A stretch of DNA of 64,000 bases. It comes from Blastocatellia bacterium (lineage in GTDB: Bacteria > Acidobacteriota > Blastocatellia > Pyrinomonadales > Pyrinomonadaceae). Position 1 is the stretch's first letter. The number at the start of each line of letters is the position of its first letter. Shown here piece after piece: positions 51,945 to 60,389 of this stretch. The position numbers and the translations under genes are program-made. Location: assembly GCA_016789265.1 (NCBI GenBank), contig JAEUQK010000029.1, positions 371,353 through 435,352 of the forward strand, read 5' to 3'. The notes under the pieces are model-generated. The model was not told the DNA's origin and made no database searches. It worked only from the letters and a program-made list of their open reading frames with translations.

Positions 51945-52886
51945 TCAATTTGAGACGAAATCCACTCCGGTCAGATCATCGATCAGATTAACGACTACCG
52001 ACGGCTGGTCAAACGTTGCCTGCTTTGCCAAAACACTTACGACGTAAGATTGTCCTGCCTCAAGCCCATCAAAACGATAATATCCAAATGTATTGGTGAT
52101 ACGGGTAATCGGTGCCGAAAGGTTCCCGCCGGACACGGTCACAAGTGCATTTTTGATCCCTGCACCGAAACGCGTGGAGACCCGGCCGGAGAATCCGGCT
52201 GGAGCGGCCGAAACAGCCAACAGTGTAAGTGAAGCGGCGGAAACGGTTCCGGTGTCGCCGGAAGCGCAGTCAAGGAATCTTAAGGTCCAGGTCCCGTTTA
52301 CGCTCGCCGGAGGAACGGAAGCAAATGCCGCATTTATGCTCGTGAACGCAGGGCCCGGCGAATCTGTAGGGGCGGGGCCCGCCGCCTGAGTTCGATACGA
52401 ACCGGCAGGAATGTTAAAACCGCTCCCGTTGTTCGAGGCTGCTACAGTCCAGATGTTTTGAGTTGCTATGTCGTTGAAAGTGTATGTTCCTGACAAATTA
52501 GCATTGTCGCCGACGTCGGTAGCCGTATTGGCTCCAACACGCGAAAAGAGCAGGTGTGTGGTGCTATTCGGCGCGATCAGGGAAACTTGAAGGTCGCCGA
52601 TCCAGGAGTGTGCAGGACTCATTGTAAAACCGACCGATACCGCTCCAACACTGTTCGACAATCCGGAAACCGCGAAAGCAATATCGCGCGGCGCGCCGCA
52701 GGTCGGGGTCGGTATCCCGCCGTCAGGGATCGCTCCCGTGTTAGTGCCTGTAAAGGTGGCCGCAAAAACATTTGCAAGCGGTCCGAATACAACAAATGCG
52801 ACAAAAATGGCTGAAAATAACTCTTTTATTTGGGGGGAATGGCTGAATATCTTTCGACTGTTGGCCACGTTATTAAATTTTTTCAT
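51945..52886 (-). CDS. Secreted proprotein-convertase P-domain protein with C-terminal FGYYRF module
   Basis: 313 residues. N-terminal signal (AIFVAFVVFGPLANVFA). Residues about 45-225 resemble the P/Homo B domain: FTMSPAHSWIGDLQVSLIAPNSTTHLLFSRVGANTATDVGDNANLSGTYTFND, then NGTWTLRFLDCASGDTGTVSAASLTL. The C-terminal 85 residues are a CarboxypepD_reg-like beta module with AGIKNALVTVSGG and FGYYRFDGLEAGQSYVVSV, shared with the protein at 20733-22832. No protease domain is present. It likely binds or displays at the cell surface. A hairpin lies in its leader. Confidence 0.78.
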   Translation of the reverse strand: MKKFNNVANSRKIFSHSPQIKELFSAIFVAFVVFGPLANVFAATFTGTNTGAIPDGGIPTPTCGAPRDIAFAVSGLSNSVGAVSVGFTMSPAHSWIGDLQVSLIAPNSTTHLLFSRVGANTATDVGDNANLSGTYTFNDIATQNIWTVAASNNGSGFNIPAGSYRTQAAGPAPTDSPGPAFTSINAAFASVPPASVNGTWTLRFLDCASGDTGTVSAASLTLLAVSAAPAGFSGRVSTRFGAGIKNALVTVSGGNLSAPITRITNTFGYYRFDGLEAGQSYVVSVLAKQATFDQPSVVVNLIDDLTGVDFVSN

Positions 52887-52914
52887 TGTTGACTCACGAA
52901 AAAGCAGACAGCGA

Positions 52915-52934
52915 CAAAATCCCGCAGGATTTTG
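52915..52934. other. Leader hairpin upstream of the P-domain protein gene
   Basis: Perfect 8-bp stem CAAAATCC / GGATTTTG with a CGCA loop, 29 bases before the minus-strand start at 52886. It could be a transcript-stabilising stem or a weak attenuator. No longer aptamer-like fold is evident around it. Confidence 0.4.
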
Positions 52935-53078
52935 AAAGGACTGTGGGGATCAGCCCGAAGGAGGAACGGCCTTACAAAAGAATAGGTCAATCTGACCGAT
53001 TTAGTCAATAAACTTTACATCTCAGTTTATTTTGCACCCATAGCACGAGTCGACCTTAATATGCTAAGTCAACGCGTA

Positions 53079-54938
53079 CTACTTCGTATTCAGAGAATCA
53101 AAGACCTGAAGTGCATACTTGACGTTTCCGAATGGCGCTGACACCTGAGCGCCCTGGATAAGGTCGCGAACCTCCAAGAGCGATTCTCTGGCGATCTGAA
53201 TGCCTTCTTCCCGTGCCTCTTCTTTCCCTTTCTCCGATGCGATTCGCATGCGTTCAAGGATGTTAGTGGTGACATTAACACCCGGTACCTCGTTGTGCAT
53301 GAACTCGGCATTACGATAGCTGACAAGCGGCCAAATGCCGGCAACGATCGGGATCTTAACGTGCTCTATCTTTTTGAGAAATACACGCAATTGTTCGGTA
53401 TCGAATACAGGCTGTGTAATAGCGTACTCAGCACCCGCTTCGACCTTCCACTCAAAGCGCTTGATCTCCTCGTCAAGGTTAACCGCACCGGGATTTACAC
53501 CGACCCCAATTGAGAACGCGGTTGGTTTGCCGATCGGGTTATTGCCAAGGTCAAGTCCATGGTTGAGCTTGTTCACCATGTTCGTTAGTCCGATCGAGTC
53601 GATGTCAAAAACCGCTGTAGCGTCAGGGTATGGCCCCATCTTTGGCGGGTCGCCCGTGATAATAAGCAGGTTATGAAGCCCGAGTGCGGCAGCCCCAAGC
53701 AGATCGGACATCATCCCCAGCAAATTACGGTCGCGGCAACAGTAGTGAAGAACCGCCTCGATGCCGATCTCTCGTTCGACAAGCACAGCCGTCGCTTGGG
53801 CCGACATTCTCGTTTGTGCTCGCGGACCATCTGGTATATTCACACCATCAACGCCGGCATTCTTCAAAAGCTTGATGGAATCGAGCGTTTTTTCGGCGTC
53901 GCAGCCTTTTGGCGGCAAGACTTCGACCGAGGTCACAAATTCACCGTGAGCGATCTTCCGTGACCATCGAGAGCGATCTTCCATCGGAACCACTTCAACA
54001 TCCGGCGGTTTAAGATCAACGACCTTTGCATGGCCGTGCTTTGCAAATACTTGTGCCTGCCGCGGCGATATCGAACGAATCGCGTCGGCGATCAACTTGA
54101 TGTGAGTCGGTGTTGTTCCACAACAACCGCCGACGAATTTTGCGCCTGCCTGTACGAAACGCTTTGCGAACGTCGCCATGTACTCCGGCGAACCCATATA
54201 AAACTGACGGCCTTGTACATCACGGGGAAGTCCTGCATTTGGCTGCGCCGAAAGAGGCTTCTCAGTTACATCGCGCATCTTTTCAAGAGCGCTTAAGACG
54301 TGGGTGGGACCCACACCACAATTCAGGCCAATGACATCAACGCCTAATTCATCGAGCCTTGCCGTAAATACCTCAGACGTCGTACCAAAAGTTGTATTCC
54401 CGTCCATCTGGATCGTCATTTGAGCGACGATCGGCAAGTCGGACAACTCCTTAACGGCTTTGATCGCCTGTTCGATCACCGGCAGCTCTGAAAATGTCTC
54501 GAGAATGAAAAGGTCAACGCCTCCTTCCAATAATCCCGCGACCTGTTCTCTATAGATCTCTTTTGCATCATCGAATGACGTTGGCCCAAATGGTTCTATG
54601 CGAAGTCCCAACGGGCCGATCGCGCCCGCAACCAGTGCCTTGCCTCCGGCGGCCTCACGAGCGATCCGTGCAGCGGCGGCGTTTATCTCATGGATCTTTC
54701 CTTCCAGTCCGTAGGACTGCAATTTGTGTCTCGTCGCGCCGAATGAATTGGTTTCAAGAATGTCTGCCCCGGCCCGAACGTATTCTTCATGGACCTCTCG
54801 AACGAGATCTGGCGCGGTCAAATTGAGTTCGTCATAACTACGATTGATGTAGATGCCTTTGTCGTAAAGACGCGTCCCCATCGCTCCGTCAAAGACGTAA
54901 ATACCGTCGGTCTCAAGCAGTTTTCGAAAGGTCTTCAT
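53079..54938 (-). CDS. Fused homocysteine S-methyltransferase and methylenetetrahydrofolate reductase
   Basis: 619 residues from the ATG at 54938; a TTG 15 bases upstream is less likely. N-terminal homocysteine methyltransferase domain (about 1-290): DGAMGTRLYDKG, ETNSFGATRHKL, GLNCGVGP, and the zinc cysteines in FVGGCCGTTPTHI. C-terminal MTHFR TIM barrel (about 325-619): FVTSVEVLPPKGCDAEKTL, HYCCRDRN, NLLIITGDPPK, GVGVNPGA and PVFDTEQLRVFL. This is the YitJ type, a methionine-forming fusion. It lacks the cobalamin domains of MetH. The leader holds a SAM-II riboswitch with terminator. No Shine-Dalgarno is visible before the ATG. Confidence 0.93.
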   Translation of the reverse strand: MKTFRKLLETDGIYVFDGAMGTRLYDKGIYINRSYDELNLTAPDLVREVHEEYVRAGADILETNSFGATRHKLQSYGLEGKIHEINAAAARIAREAAGGKALVAGAIGPLGLRIEPFGPTSFDDAKEIYREQVAGLLEGGVDLFILETFSELPVIEQAIKAVKELSDLPIVAQMTIQMDGNTTFGTTSEVFTARLDELGVDVIGLNCGVGPTHVLSALEKMRDVTEKPLSAQPNAGLPRDVQGRQFYMGSPEYMATFAKRFVQAGAKFVGGCCGTTPTHIKLIADAIRSISPRQAQVFAKHGHAKVVDLKPPDVEVVPMEDRSRWSRKIAHGEFVTSVEVLPPKGCDAEKTLDSIKLLKNAGVDGVNIPDGPRAQTRMSAQATAVLVEREIGIEAVLHYCCRDRNLLGMMSDLLGAAALGLHNLLIITGDPPKMGPYPDATAVFDIDSIGLTNMVNKLNHGLDLGNNPIGKPTAFSIGVGVNPGAVNLDEEIKRFEWKVEAGAEYAITQPVFDTEQLRVFLKKIEHVKIPIVAGIWPLVSYRNAEFMHNEVPGVNVTTNILERMRIASEKGKEEAREEGIQIARESLLEVRDLIQGAQVSAPFGNVKYALQVFDSLNTK

Positions 54939-54972
54939 ATTTGAGCCGCACAAATTAAGCGGACACTAAACT

Positions 54973-54997
54973 AAAAATCTCGCCAAACAGCGAGATT
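54973..54997 (-). terminator. Riboswitch-controlled intrinsic terminator in the leader
   Basis: On the minus strand: stem AATCTCGC (54990-54997) and GCGAGATT (54976-54983), loop TGTTTG, followed by T-rich bases to 54973. It lies 22 bases after the aptamer's 3' end and 35 before the ATG. Its bases 54981-54991 can instead pair over 11 bp with the aptamer segment 55019-55029. Confidence 0.8.
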
Positions 54998-55015
54998 CAT
55001 CAAAATGATCTGTTT

Positions 55016-55072
55016 TAGGCTGTTTAGCGGCTTATTTAACGTGGTCGCAAGTCGCAAATAACTCACCACGAA
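55016..55072 (-). promoter_or_regulatory. SAM-II riboswitch aptamer
   Basis: On the minus strand: P1 helix CGTGGT (55065-55070) with ACCACG (55040-55045). Pseudoknot helix TTATTT (about 55056-55061) with AAATAA (about 55032-55037). The conserved 3' element is GCTAAA (55023-55028) after TTAAATAAG. Order, spacing and conserved bases match the SAM-II (SAM_alpha) class, which binds S-adenosylmethionine. It controls the methionine-forming fusion gene downstream. SAM-II is known chiefly from Alphaproteobacteria and some Bacteroidetes. Confidence 0.87.
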
Positions 55073-55082
55073 GCATGAATAG

Positions 55083-55111
55083 ATAATCGTAGTTTGTATA
55101 TCGGGTGTCAA
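55083..55111 (-). promoter_or_regulatory. Predicted sigma70-type promoter of the methionine gene
   Basis: Minus strand: TTGACA (55106-55111), 17-base spacer, GATTAT (55083-55088). The start point would be near 55076, so the SAM-II aptamer begins within a few bases of the mRNA 5' end. The promoter starts just after the end of the neighbouring gene at 55122. Confidence 0.65.
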
Positions 55112-55121
55112 GGCGTCCAGT

Positions 55122-55775
55122 TTAAGACCAAGGCTTATCGGCGCTGCTCAGTTTACCGTAAAAAGCATAGCTCGCCCTTGGGCCATCGATCTCCAAGCGC
55201 CAGTCCTTGAAGTTCTGTACCTCATCACAACCATTTCCACGACCTTGAAATACAAGGAAAAATGTCGTGCCTTTGACGATACCGGATCGGGTGAAACCCG
55301 TCGCAGAACCGACGCTGCCCTTGAAACGAAATTCCTTATAAAGCAAAGGCCCATTCGGACGACCGTCTTCGTCATGAGTATCGACTTTGAAACTTACCAT
55401 TTGCGTTGGCATCGGAAGCATAAGTGAGCCGATCTTGCCTCCTGGCGACTTGAAAGTGAACCGCCAGGCCTTGTTATTGACAAATGCGGCCGCAAGATTG
55501 AAATCCTCGGTAATAGAGACTTCGGCAGCCTCATCCTCGGCTGTGATCGGATCGAGTCCGCGGATCATATCGAACCCGGCCTCGGTCATGTAGAGGTCAG
55601 CCTTCGGCGAGAAGGTTATCTCGTTCAGGAGGCCAAGATAGAACGAATCGGGCTTACTCGTTCGCAAATAATAAGTGCCTGGCTCAGCACAACAAGCACA
55701 CGCAAAAATGCTCGGAGAAAACGTTGACATCAACATCAACGTAACCAGAAGGGCATTAAAGTATTTTCTAAACAT
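55122..55775 (-). CDS. Secreted protein of unknown function
   Basis: 217 residues from the ATG at 55775, chosen because GGAGG lies 7 bases before it and a signal peptide follows (YFNALLVTLMLMSTFSPSIFA). Longer upstream in-frame starts run into mutM. The mature start CACCAEPGTYYL has three cysteines within four residues. The rest is beta-rich with AFVNNKAWRFTFKSPGGKIGSLMLPMPTQMVSF and ends in AFYGKLSS. I do not recognise the family. Proteins of similar layout recur in Acidobacteriota. It lies 41 bases after mutM on the same strand. Confidence 0.72.
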   Translation of the reverse strand: MFRKYFNALLVTLMLMSTFSPSIFACACCAEPGTYYLRTSKPDSFYLGLLNEITFSPKADLYMTEAGFDMIRGLDPITAEDEAAEVSITEDFNLAAAFVNNKAWRFTFKSPGGKIGSLMLPMPTQMVSFKVDTHDEDGRPNGPLLYKEFRFKGSVGSATGFTRSGIVKGTTFFLVFQGRGNGCDEVQNFKDWRLEIDGPRASYAFYGKLSSADKPWS

Positions 55776-55816
55776 TTTTATCCTCCGATATCTAATGCGT
55801 AGGTACCCGCCCAAAA

Positions 55817-56647
55817 CTATCGTTGACATTTTGGGCAGTAGTAAGTCGAGCGCGACCCCTGAACGACACGCTTGATAGGGCTCGAACACGAAATGCATTC
55901 GTCGCCCTCGCGATCGTAAACTCGCCAACGTGTTTCCGAGCCGTTTCCGTAAATTCCTTCGCCGATCACGGTTGGGTGCGGGTCTATGGATTTGCCGGTT
56001 TCAATGGCTTCATTCAGCACGCGCCTTATGTTCTGAAACAAGTGACCGCATCTTTCCCGACCAATACTTTTACCGCGTTTCTTAGGGTTTATACCCGATA
56101 AGAACAACGCTTCTGACGCGTAAATATTTCCGACGCCGCAAACCTTGGTCTGATCAAGCAATATGTCCTTTATGACCCGTGAAGAACTTCGGATCACGCC
56201 CGCAAGATATTCCGCCGAGAACTCGTCTGAAAATGGTTCGGGTGCAAGTTTGGAAAGCTCCTTTGCTTCATATAACTTTGGGGTATCGACTACTTTCATC
56301 AATCCAAAATGTCGCTGGTCCTCAAATACCAGTCGGCTTTCATCATCAAAGTGAAGGACAGCATGAGTGAATTTCGGATCTAGATCGTCCGCTGTGAGAT
56401 GCATGAAACGGCCGCTCATCCTCAGGTGGACAATAAGTGTCCGTTTATTGTCCAGGTCAATGAGGATATGCTTGCCGCGACGGTGCACAAAGGCGATCTT
56501 GGCTCCAGCGATCTTTTTATCGAAGATCCGAGGTGAAGTATCAGGAGCCAGCCGCCGTCGACGCAATTCCGCGTTGACGATCGAGCGGCCCGCGATCCTT
56601 TGTTGGAGTGCTCGTTTGACGTGTTCGACCTCGGGTAGTTCAGGCAT
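55817..56647 (-). CDS. mutM: Formamidopyrimidine-DNA glycosylase / AP lyase
   Basis: 276 residues. Catalytic N-terminus PELPEVEHVKRAL (Pro1 after Met removal, Glu2), beta-hairpin Lys region RRGKHILIDLDNK, H2TH motif near 165-185 (LLDQTKVCGVGNIYASEALFLSGI) and zinc finger CISCSSPIKRVVQGSRSTYYCPKC at the end. It removes 8-oxoguanine and FapyG. The NDP-sugar pyrophosphorylase gene ends 6 bases before, so the two are likely cotranscribed. Confidence 0.96.
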   Translation of the reverse strand: MPELPEVEHVKRALQQRIAGRSIVNAELRRRRLAPDTSPRIFDKKIAGAKIAFVHRRGKHILIDLDNKRTLIVHLRMSGRFMHLTADDLDPKFTHAVLHFDDESRLVFEDQRHFGLMKVVDTPKLYEAKELSKLAPEPFSDEFSAEYLAGVIRSSSRVIKDILLDQTKVCGVGNIYASEALFLSGINPKKRGKSIGRERCGHLFQNIRRVLNEAIETGKSIDPHPTVIGEGIYGNGSETRWRVYDREGDECISCSSPIKRVVQGSRSTYYCPKCQR

Positions 56648-56653
56648 TAATCC

Positions 56654-57694
56654 TTATGCTTTCGAATAATCGGGGAGCGTTGCCTTGTCGCCGATCACCG
56701 AACCTGCTCGCAGCGTAACGTTTCGGCCTATGTGGCTGCCTCTCCCGACGATAGAGTCCGTGACCTCTGAAAAGGTCGAGATTCGGGTGTAAGGCCATAT
56801 CACGGATCCCGTAATAACAGCCTTTTCCTCGACGTGAACTCCGGTTCCCAAGACCGAATTCGTGATACGGGCATTAGGTTTTATGACACATCCTTCGCCG
56901 ATAACGGAGGAGCTGTCAATAATTGCCGTGGTCGCTGTTTCGGATTCTCCGCTTTCGAAATCAGGAACCCCATCGACCTTTCCCGCAAGCAGATCGTGAT
57001 GCGCTGCCAAATAACTTTCCGGTGTCCCGATGTCGCGCCAATACTCGGAGTCCATTAGATAGGCATAAAAGGGTTTCTTTGAATCCAGAAGTTTGGGGAA
57101 GACGTCGTATTCGAACGAAGCGTTCTCGCCTTCCGGGATCAGGTCTAGAACGGAAGGCTCGAGCACGTAAATGCCTGCGTTGATGTGGTTTAGCCCAAGA
57201 GCAGCAGCCTCTTCAGGTGATGGTTTCTCAATGAATCGCAGGACCTTACCCTCCTGATCCGTTTCAACAAGACCATAATTTGAAGGGTCGGGAACCGGAA
57301 AAAGTGCGATAGTGGCTTCAGCGTTTTTTGATCGATGAAAGTCTGTGATCCTCTTGATATCTGCGTTGGTCAGAATATCGCCGTTGAGCACTATCGTCGT
57401 CTCGCGATTCCCACGTGAGGCGAAACGATACGCTCCACCGGTCCCCATCGGGCTTGGTTCCGTCACAAAACTAAGGTGAACGCCGTGGTCTGTCCCGTCT
57501 CCAAGCAGATCTTCGATCTTATTAGGCTGATAACTTAGCGACAGAGTAACTTCCTTGATCCCTGCCTTTGCAAGAATGTCGAGTTGAAATAGTAAGAACG
57601 GCCGGTTGACCACAGGGACAATGGGTTTTGGCGTATAAACGGTCAGCGGGCGAAGACGCGTCCCTTTCCCGCCTGCTAGAATAAGTGCACGCAT
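56654..57694 (-). CDS. NDP-sugar pyrophosphorylase (mannose-1-P guanylyltransferase-like)
   Basis: 346 residues from the ATG at 57694 (MRALILAGGKGTRLRPLTVYTPKP). Nucleotidyltransferase part about 1-235 with LNGDILTN near 107, YGLVETD and NAGIYVLEP. C-terminal left-handed beta-helix repeats about 258-345 (GEGCVIKPNARITNSVLG, VWPYTRISTFSEVTDSIVGRGSHIG). The ending is that of GDP-mannose or glucose-1-phosphate transferases used for LPS and capsule. The exact sugar is not determined. It is divergent from the TPR gene. Confidence 0.88.
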   Translation of the reverse strand: MRALILAGGKGTRLRPLTVYTPKPIVPVVNRPFLLFQLDILAKAGIKEVTLSLSYQPNKIEDLLGDGTDHGVHLSFVTEPSPMGTGGAYRFASRGNRETTIVLNGDILTNADIKRITDFHRSKNAEATIALFPVPDPSNYGLVETDQEGKVLRFIEKPSPEEAAALGLNHINAGIYVLEPSVLDLIPEGENASFEYDVFPKLLDSKKPFYAYLMDSEYWRDIGTPESYLAAHHDLLAGKVDGVPDFESGESETATTAIIDSSSVIGEGCVIKPNARITNSVLGTGVHVEEKAVITGSVIWPYTRISTFSEVTDSIVGRGSHIGRNVTLRAGSVIGDKATLPDYSKA

Positions 57695-57794
57695 GTGCAT
57701 AGTTTAGACGAAATTCCATCAGTTCTGAAACTTGTCGGATGGCTAAATTATCGAGTGTAAAATGTTGTAAACGGTTGAAACAGTATTAAATACG

Positions 57795-57824
57795 TTGACA
57801 CTATTTCGGTCATTATGGTAGCTT
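57795..57824 (+). promoter_or_regulatory. Possible promoter of the TPR protein gene
   Basis: TTGACA (57795-57800) and TAGCTT (57819-57824) with an 18-base spacer. The -10 element is poor, so this is tentative. It leaves a leader of about 100 bases before 57931. Confidence 0.3.
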
Positions 57825-57930
57825 AGCTATTGCAGGTTGAACGTAATTCCCGCCTGTAAGTGTCTACAAAAATATCCTCAAAAACCGTTCTTACGACCTG
57901 CCTCACTGCTTGGCACCTTACTAGATCGCG

Positions 57931-60051
57931 ATGGTTTTCGACAAAACAAAGGCAATGAGAAATGCCGAGCGGTACCTCGCCCAAGGAAAGATCCGTTCGG
58001 CCATAACTGAGTACAGGTCAGTCGTCGACAATGATCCGAAGGATTTCGGTACGATGAACTTGCTCGGCGACCTGTATTCAAAGGCGGACGAGCCGAAGTC
58101 TGCTGTCGTATATTACACTGCGGTTGCGGAGCATTACAGTAAACAAGGATTTTCCCAGAAAGCGATCGCTGTTTACAACAAGATCTCAAAGATACAGCCT
58201 ACCTCGGTGCAGGTCTCGGAAAGATTGGCTGAACTGTATAAGACAAAGGGTTCCGTCAAAGAGGCCAAGTCACACTATGTGCTTCTGGCAGAGAGCTATC
58301 AAGCAAAAGGGCGCATCAACGAAGCATTAGCGATGTGGAAACAGATCGCGTTACTTGACCCCAATAATACTGAGGTCTATATGTCGATCGGGGAGTTGTG
58401 CCTCAAAGAAGGAATGACGGCAGACGCCGCCGATGCGTTTTCTGAGGCTGGAGCAAGGTTTTTGAAATGCGGGCGCACGGGCGATGCTCTCAATGTCTGC
58501 ACTCAAGCGATCGAGTTAGATAATTCGAACCGAAAAGCGTTTACGCATTATCTTGACGCGGCATTCGCAACCGGGGGCGGCGATAAGGCGATCGAAAAGT
58601 TCAAGACGCTTTACGAAGAGGACAAGGGGAACCGCGAAGTCCTGAGTGTCCTGGTCGATTGCTATCTCAGGGCCGGCAATGCAGCAGAGGCGGAAAAAGC
58701 CGTCGTTAAGCTTGTAGAACTGGAGCCATCGAACTATCCGAAATTGCTCGACCTTGCCCACTATTATCTTTCACTGGGTGATTTTGATTCAGCTTCGCGA
58801 ATGCTCTCCGTGGCATCTGAGCACATGCTTGCAGGCGGACAAGCCGAACCGTTTGCCGAAGCCGTGCGTACGATCCTCAATAACGACCCCGACCATCTTG
58901 AAGCACTACGGCTGCTCGTTCGATTCAGTACGTGGCAGCGCGATGAGGATGGGCTAAAGGAATCGCTTCAGCGTCTTGCGAAAGTTGCTATGAGTGAGAA
59001 TTCGGTCGAGGATGAGCGCTTCGCCCTTTCCCAACTCGTGCTCCTTATGCCTCAAGAGGCGGCATTTGGAGACCGATTACGTCAACTGAACGCCGAGCAC
59101 GGATTTGAAGATGAACCTGTGAACGGAAAAGGACTATTTGACGATCGCTTCTTCAAAAGTAAAACGAATTCAGGCGGAGTTTTGGCAGGTGTGATCAACG
59201 TTGAGTCCGCCCCGGTTTTAGAGAATTCTGCAGGTGGAGATTTTGCTATTGTCGGAGCCGTCATTGAATCGGCAAACGGTAAGACGGAAACACTTGAATT
59301 CGTTCAGCCCGTTTTCGAGCAGACAGTAGGTGCAGAAGAAGTAGAGCATTCTGCAGCCGTCGAAGTGTTGGCGGAGGTATCTGTCGATTCGACCGATGCG
59401 AGACTTCGTCGCGAGGTTGACAGCATCAAATTCTACGTAGACAGCGGATACGTGGAACTCGCAGAAAAGGCGATCGGCGAGATGATCGCTGAGTTTGGCA
59501 ATATCCCCGAGGTCGCCGAACTATCGAGATACTTGAACGGCCAAACTTCGGAGGCAGTTTCACAGGTCAGCGAAGCAGCATCAGTTTCATCTAGCTCGGG
59601 ACTATTCGACATTGACGAACTGCGAAGTGAGTTAGGCTTAGAAGAACCCGAGGCCGTCGACGATTCGGACTTTGAGACGAAATACAATACTGCGATCGCA
59701 TATCAGGAGATGGGTCTGCTTGAACAGGCGATCGCAGAATTTCAAGATGCAGCAGCCCTGGTCGATCCAAATGACGGCACACGGAGGTTTTTTCAATGTG
59801 CAAACCTACTGGGTCACTGTTTTATGCAAAACGGCATGCCAAAACTCGCTGCCAAGTGGTACGAAAGGACCCTTGAGATAAAGGACCTTACAAGCGACGA
59901 GAAACAAGCGTTATGGTATGAACTTGGGATCGTCCATGAGGCGGAAGGTGACGCTGGGACAGCCGAAAGATACTTTGAGCAGGTTTACGCTGAAAACGTC
60001 GATTTTCGCGACGTTCGTTCGCGGCTCAAGAATTTGCTCGTCGCACGATGA
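57931..60051 (+). CDS. Large TPR-repeat protein
   Basis: 706 residues, no signal peptide or TM helix. N-terminal TPR array about 20-400 (units such as AMRNAERYLAQGKIRSAITEYRSVV and YSKQGFSQKAIAVYNKISKIQP), then an acidic linker about 400-485, then a second helical region about 490-706 with more TPR-like units (IAYQEMGLLEQAIAEFQDAA). It is similar in layout to acidobacterial cytoplasmic TPR scaffolds. Partner unknown. The small membrane protein and thi genes follow. Confidence 0.85.
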   Translation: MVFDKTKAMRNAERYLAQGKIRSAITEYRSVVDNDPKDFGTMNLLGDLYSKADEPKSAVVYYTAVAEHYSKQGFSQKAIAVYNKISKIQPTSVQVSERLAELYKTKGSVKEAKSHYVLLAESYQAKGRINEALAMWKQIALLDPNNTEVYMSIGELCLKEGMTADAADAFSEAGARFLKCGRTGDALNVCTQAIELDNSNRKAFTHYLDAAFATGGGDKAIEKFKTLYEEDKGNREVLSVLVDCYLRAGNAAEAEKAVVKLVELEPSNYPKLLDLAHYYLSLGDFDSASRMLSVASEHMLAGGQAEPFAEAVRTILNNDPDHLEALRLLVRFSTWQRDEDGLKESLQRLAKVAMSENSVEDERFALSQLVLLMPQEAAFGDRLRQLNAEHGFEDEPVNGKGLFDDRFFKSKTNSGGVLAGVINVESAPVLENSAGGDFAIVGAVIESANGKTETLEFVQPVFEQTVGAEEVEHSAAVEVLAEVSVDSTDARLRREVDSIKFYVDSGYVELAEKAIGEMIAEFGNIPEVAELSRYLNGQTSEAVSQVSEAASVSSSSGLFDIDELRSELGLEEPEAVDDSDFETKYNTAIAYQEMGLLEQAIAEFQDAAALVDPNDGTRRFFQCANLLGHCFMQNGMPKLAAKWYERTLEIKDLTSDEKQALWYELGIVHEAEGDAGTAERYFEQVYAENVDFRDVRSRLKNLLVAR

Positions 60052-60095
60052 CGGGTATTGTTTACCAAGTCAAACACGCTATATAATCGGACGGT

Positions 60096-60389
60096 ATGGT
60101 TGAAAAACTGACCGTCATTTTTTTTATCACGCTTTGTCTCCTTTTAGGGTTCTATTTGATCTTGGCCCCATGGGACACTCTCTTTGGTAACTGGTCAGAA
60201 AATTATCTTTTAGCCGTTGTGTCTGACAAGTCAGGTCTGCCGGCGATCCAGCGCACTGTTTCGTCTAACTGGTTTCGAGGTGCGGTCACTGGGCTGGGGG
60301 TGCTAAATATCGTGATCGCATTTTGGGAAGCAGCGCACTTTGAAAAGAGCGTTAAGATGCTTCAGGGACAGCCGGAAGACCGCAAGTGA
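60096..60389 (+). CDS. Small membrane protein with two helices
   Basis: 97 residues. Hydrophobic segments about 5-25 and 64-80, short extramembrane loop with LFGNWSENYLLAVVSDKSG, and a basic or charged C-terminus (KSVKMLQGQPEDRK). No family recognised. Its stop codon overlaps the GTG start of thiE, so it is translationally coupled to thiamine genes, which could hint at a thiamine-related role, though this is only positional. Confidence 0.7.
   Translation: MVEKLTVIFFITLCLLLGFYLILAPWDTLFGNWSENYLLAVVSDKSGLPAIQRTVSSNWFRGAVTGLGVLNIVIAFWEAAHFEKSVKMLQGQPEDRK

Noticed and set aside
54939..55111. SAM-I or SAH riboswitch instead of SAM-II
   Set aside because: No four-way junction or kink-turn sequence typical of SAM-I and no SAH-type core. 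The compact H-type pseudoknot with GCTAAA matches SAM-II.
60052..60095. TPP riboswitch before the thi genes
   Set aside because: Just 44 bases separate the TPR gene from the next start, with no CUGAGA or ACCUGA-type core.
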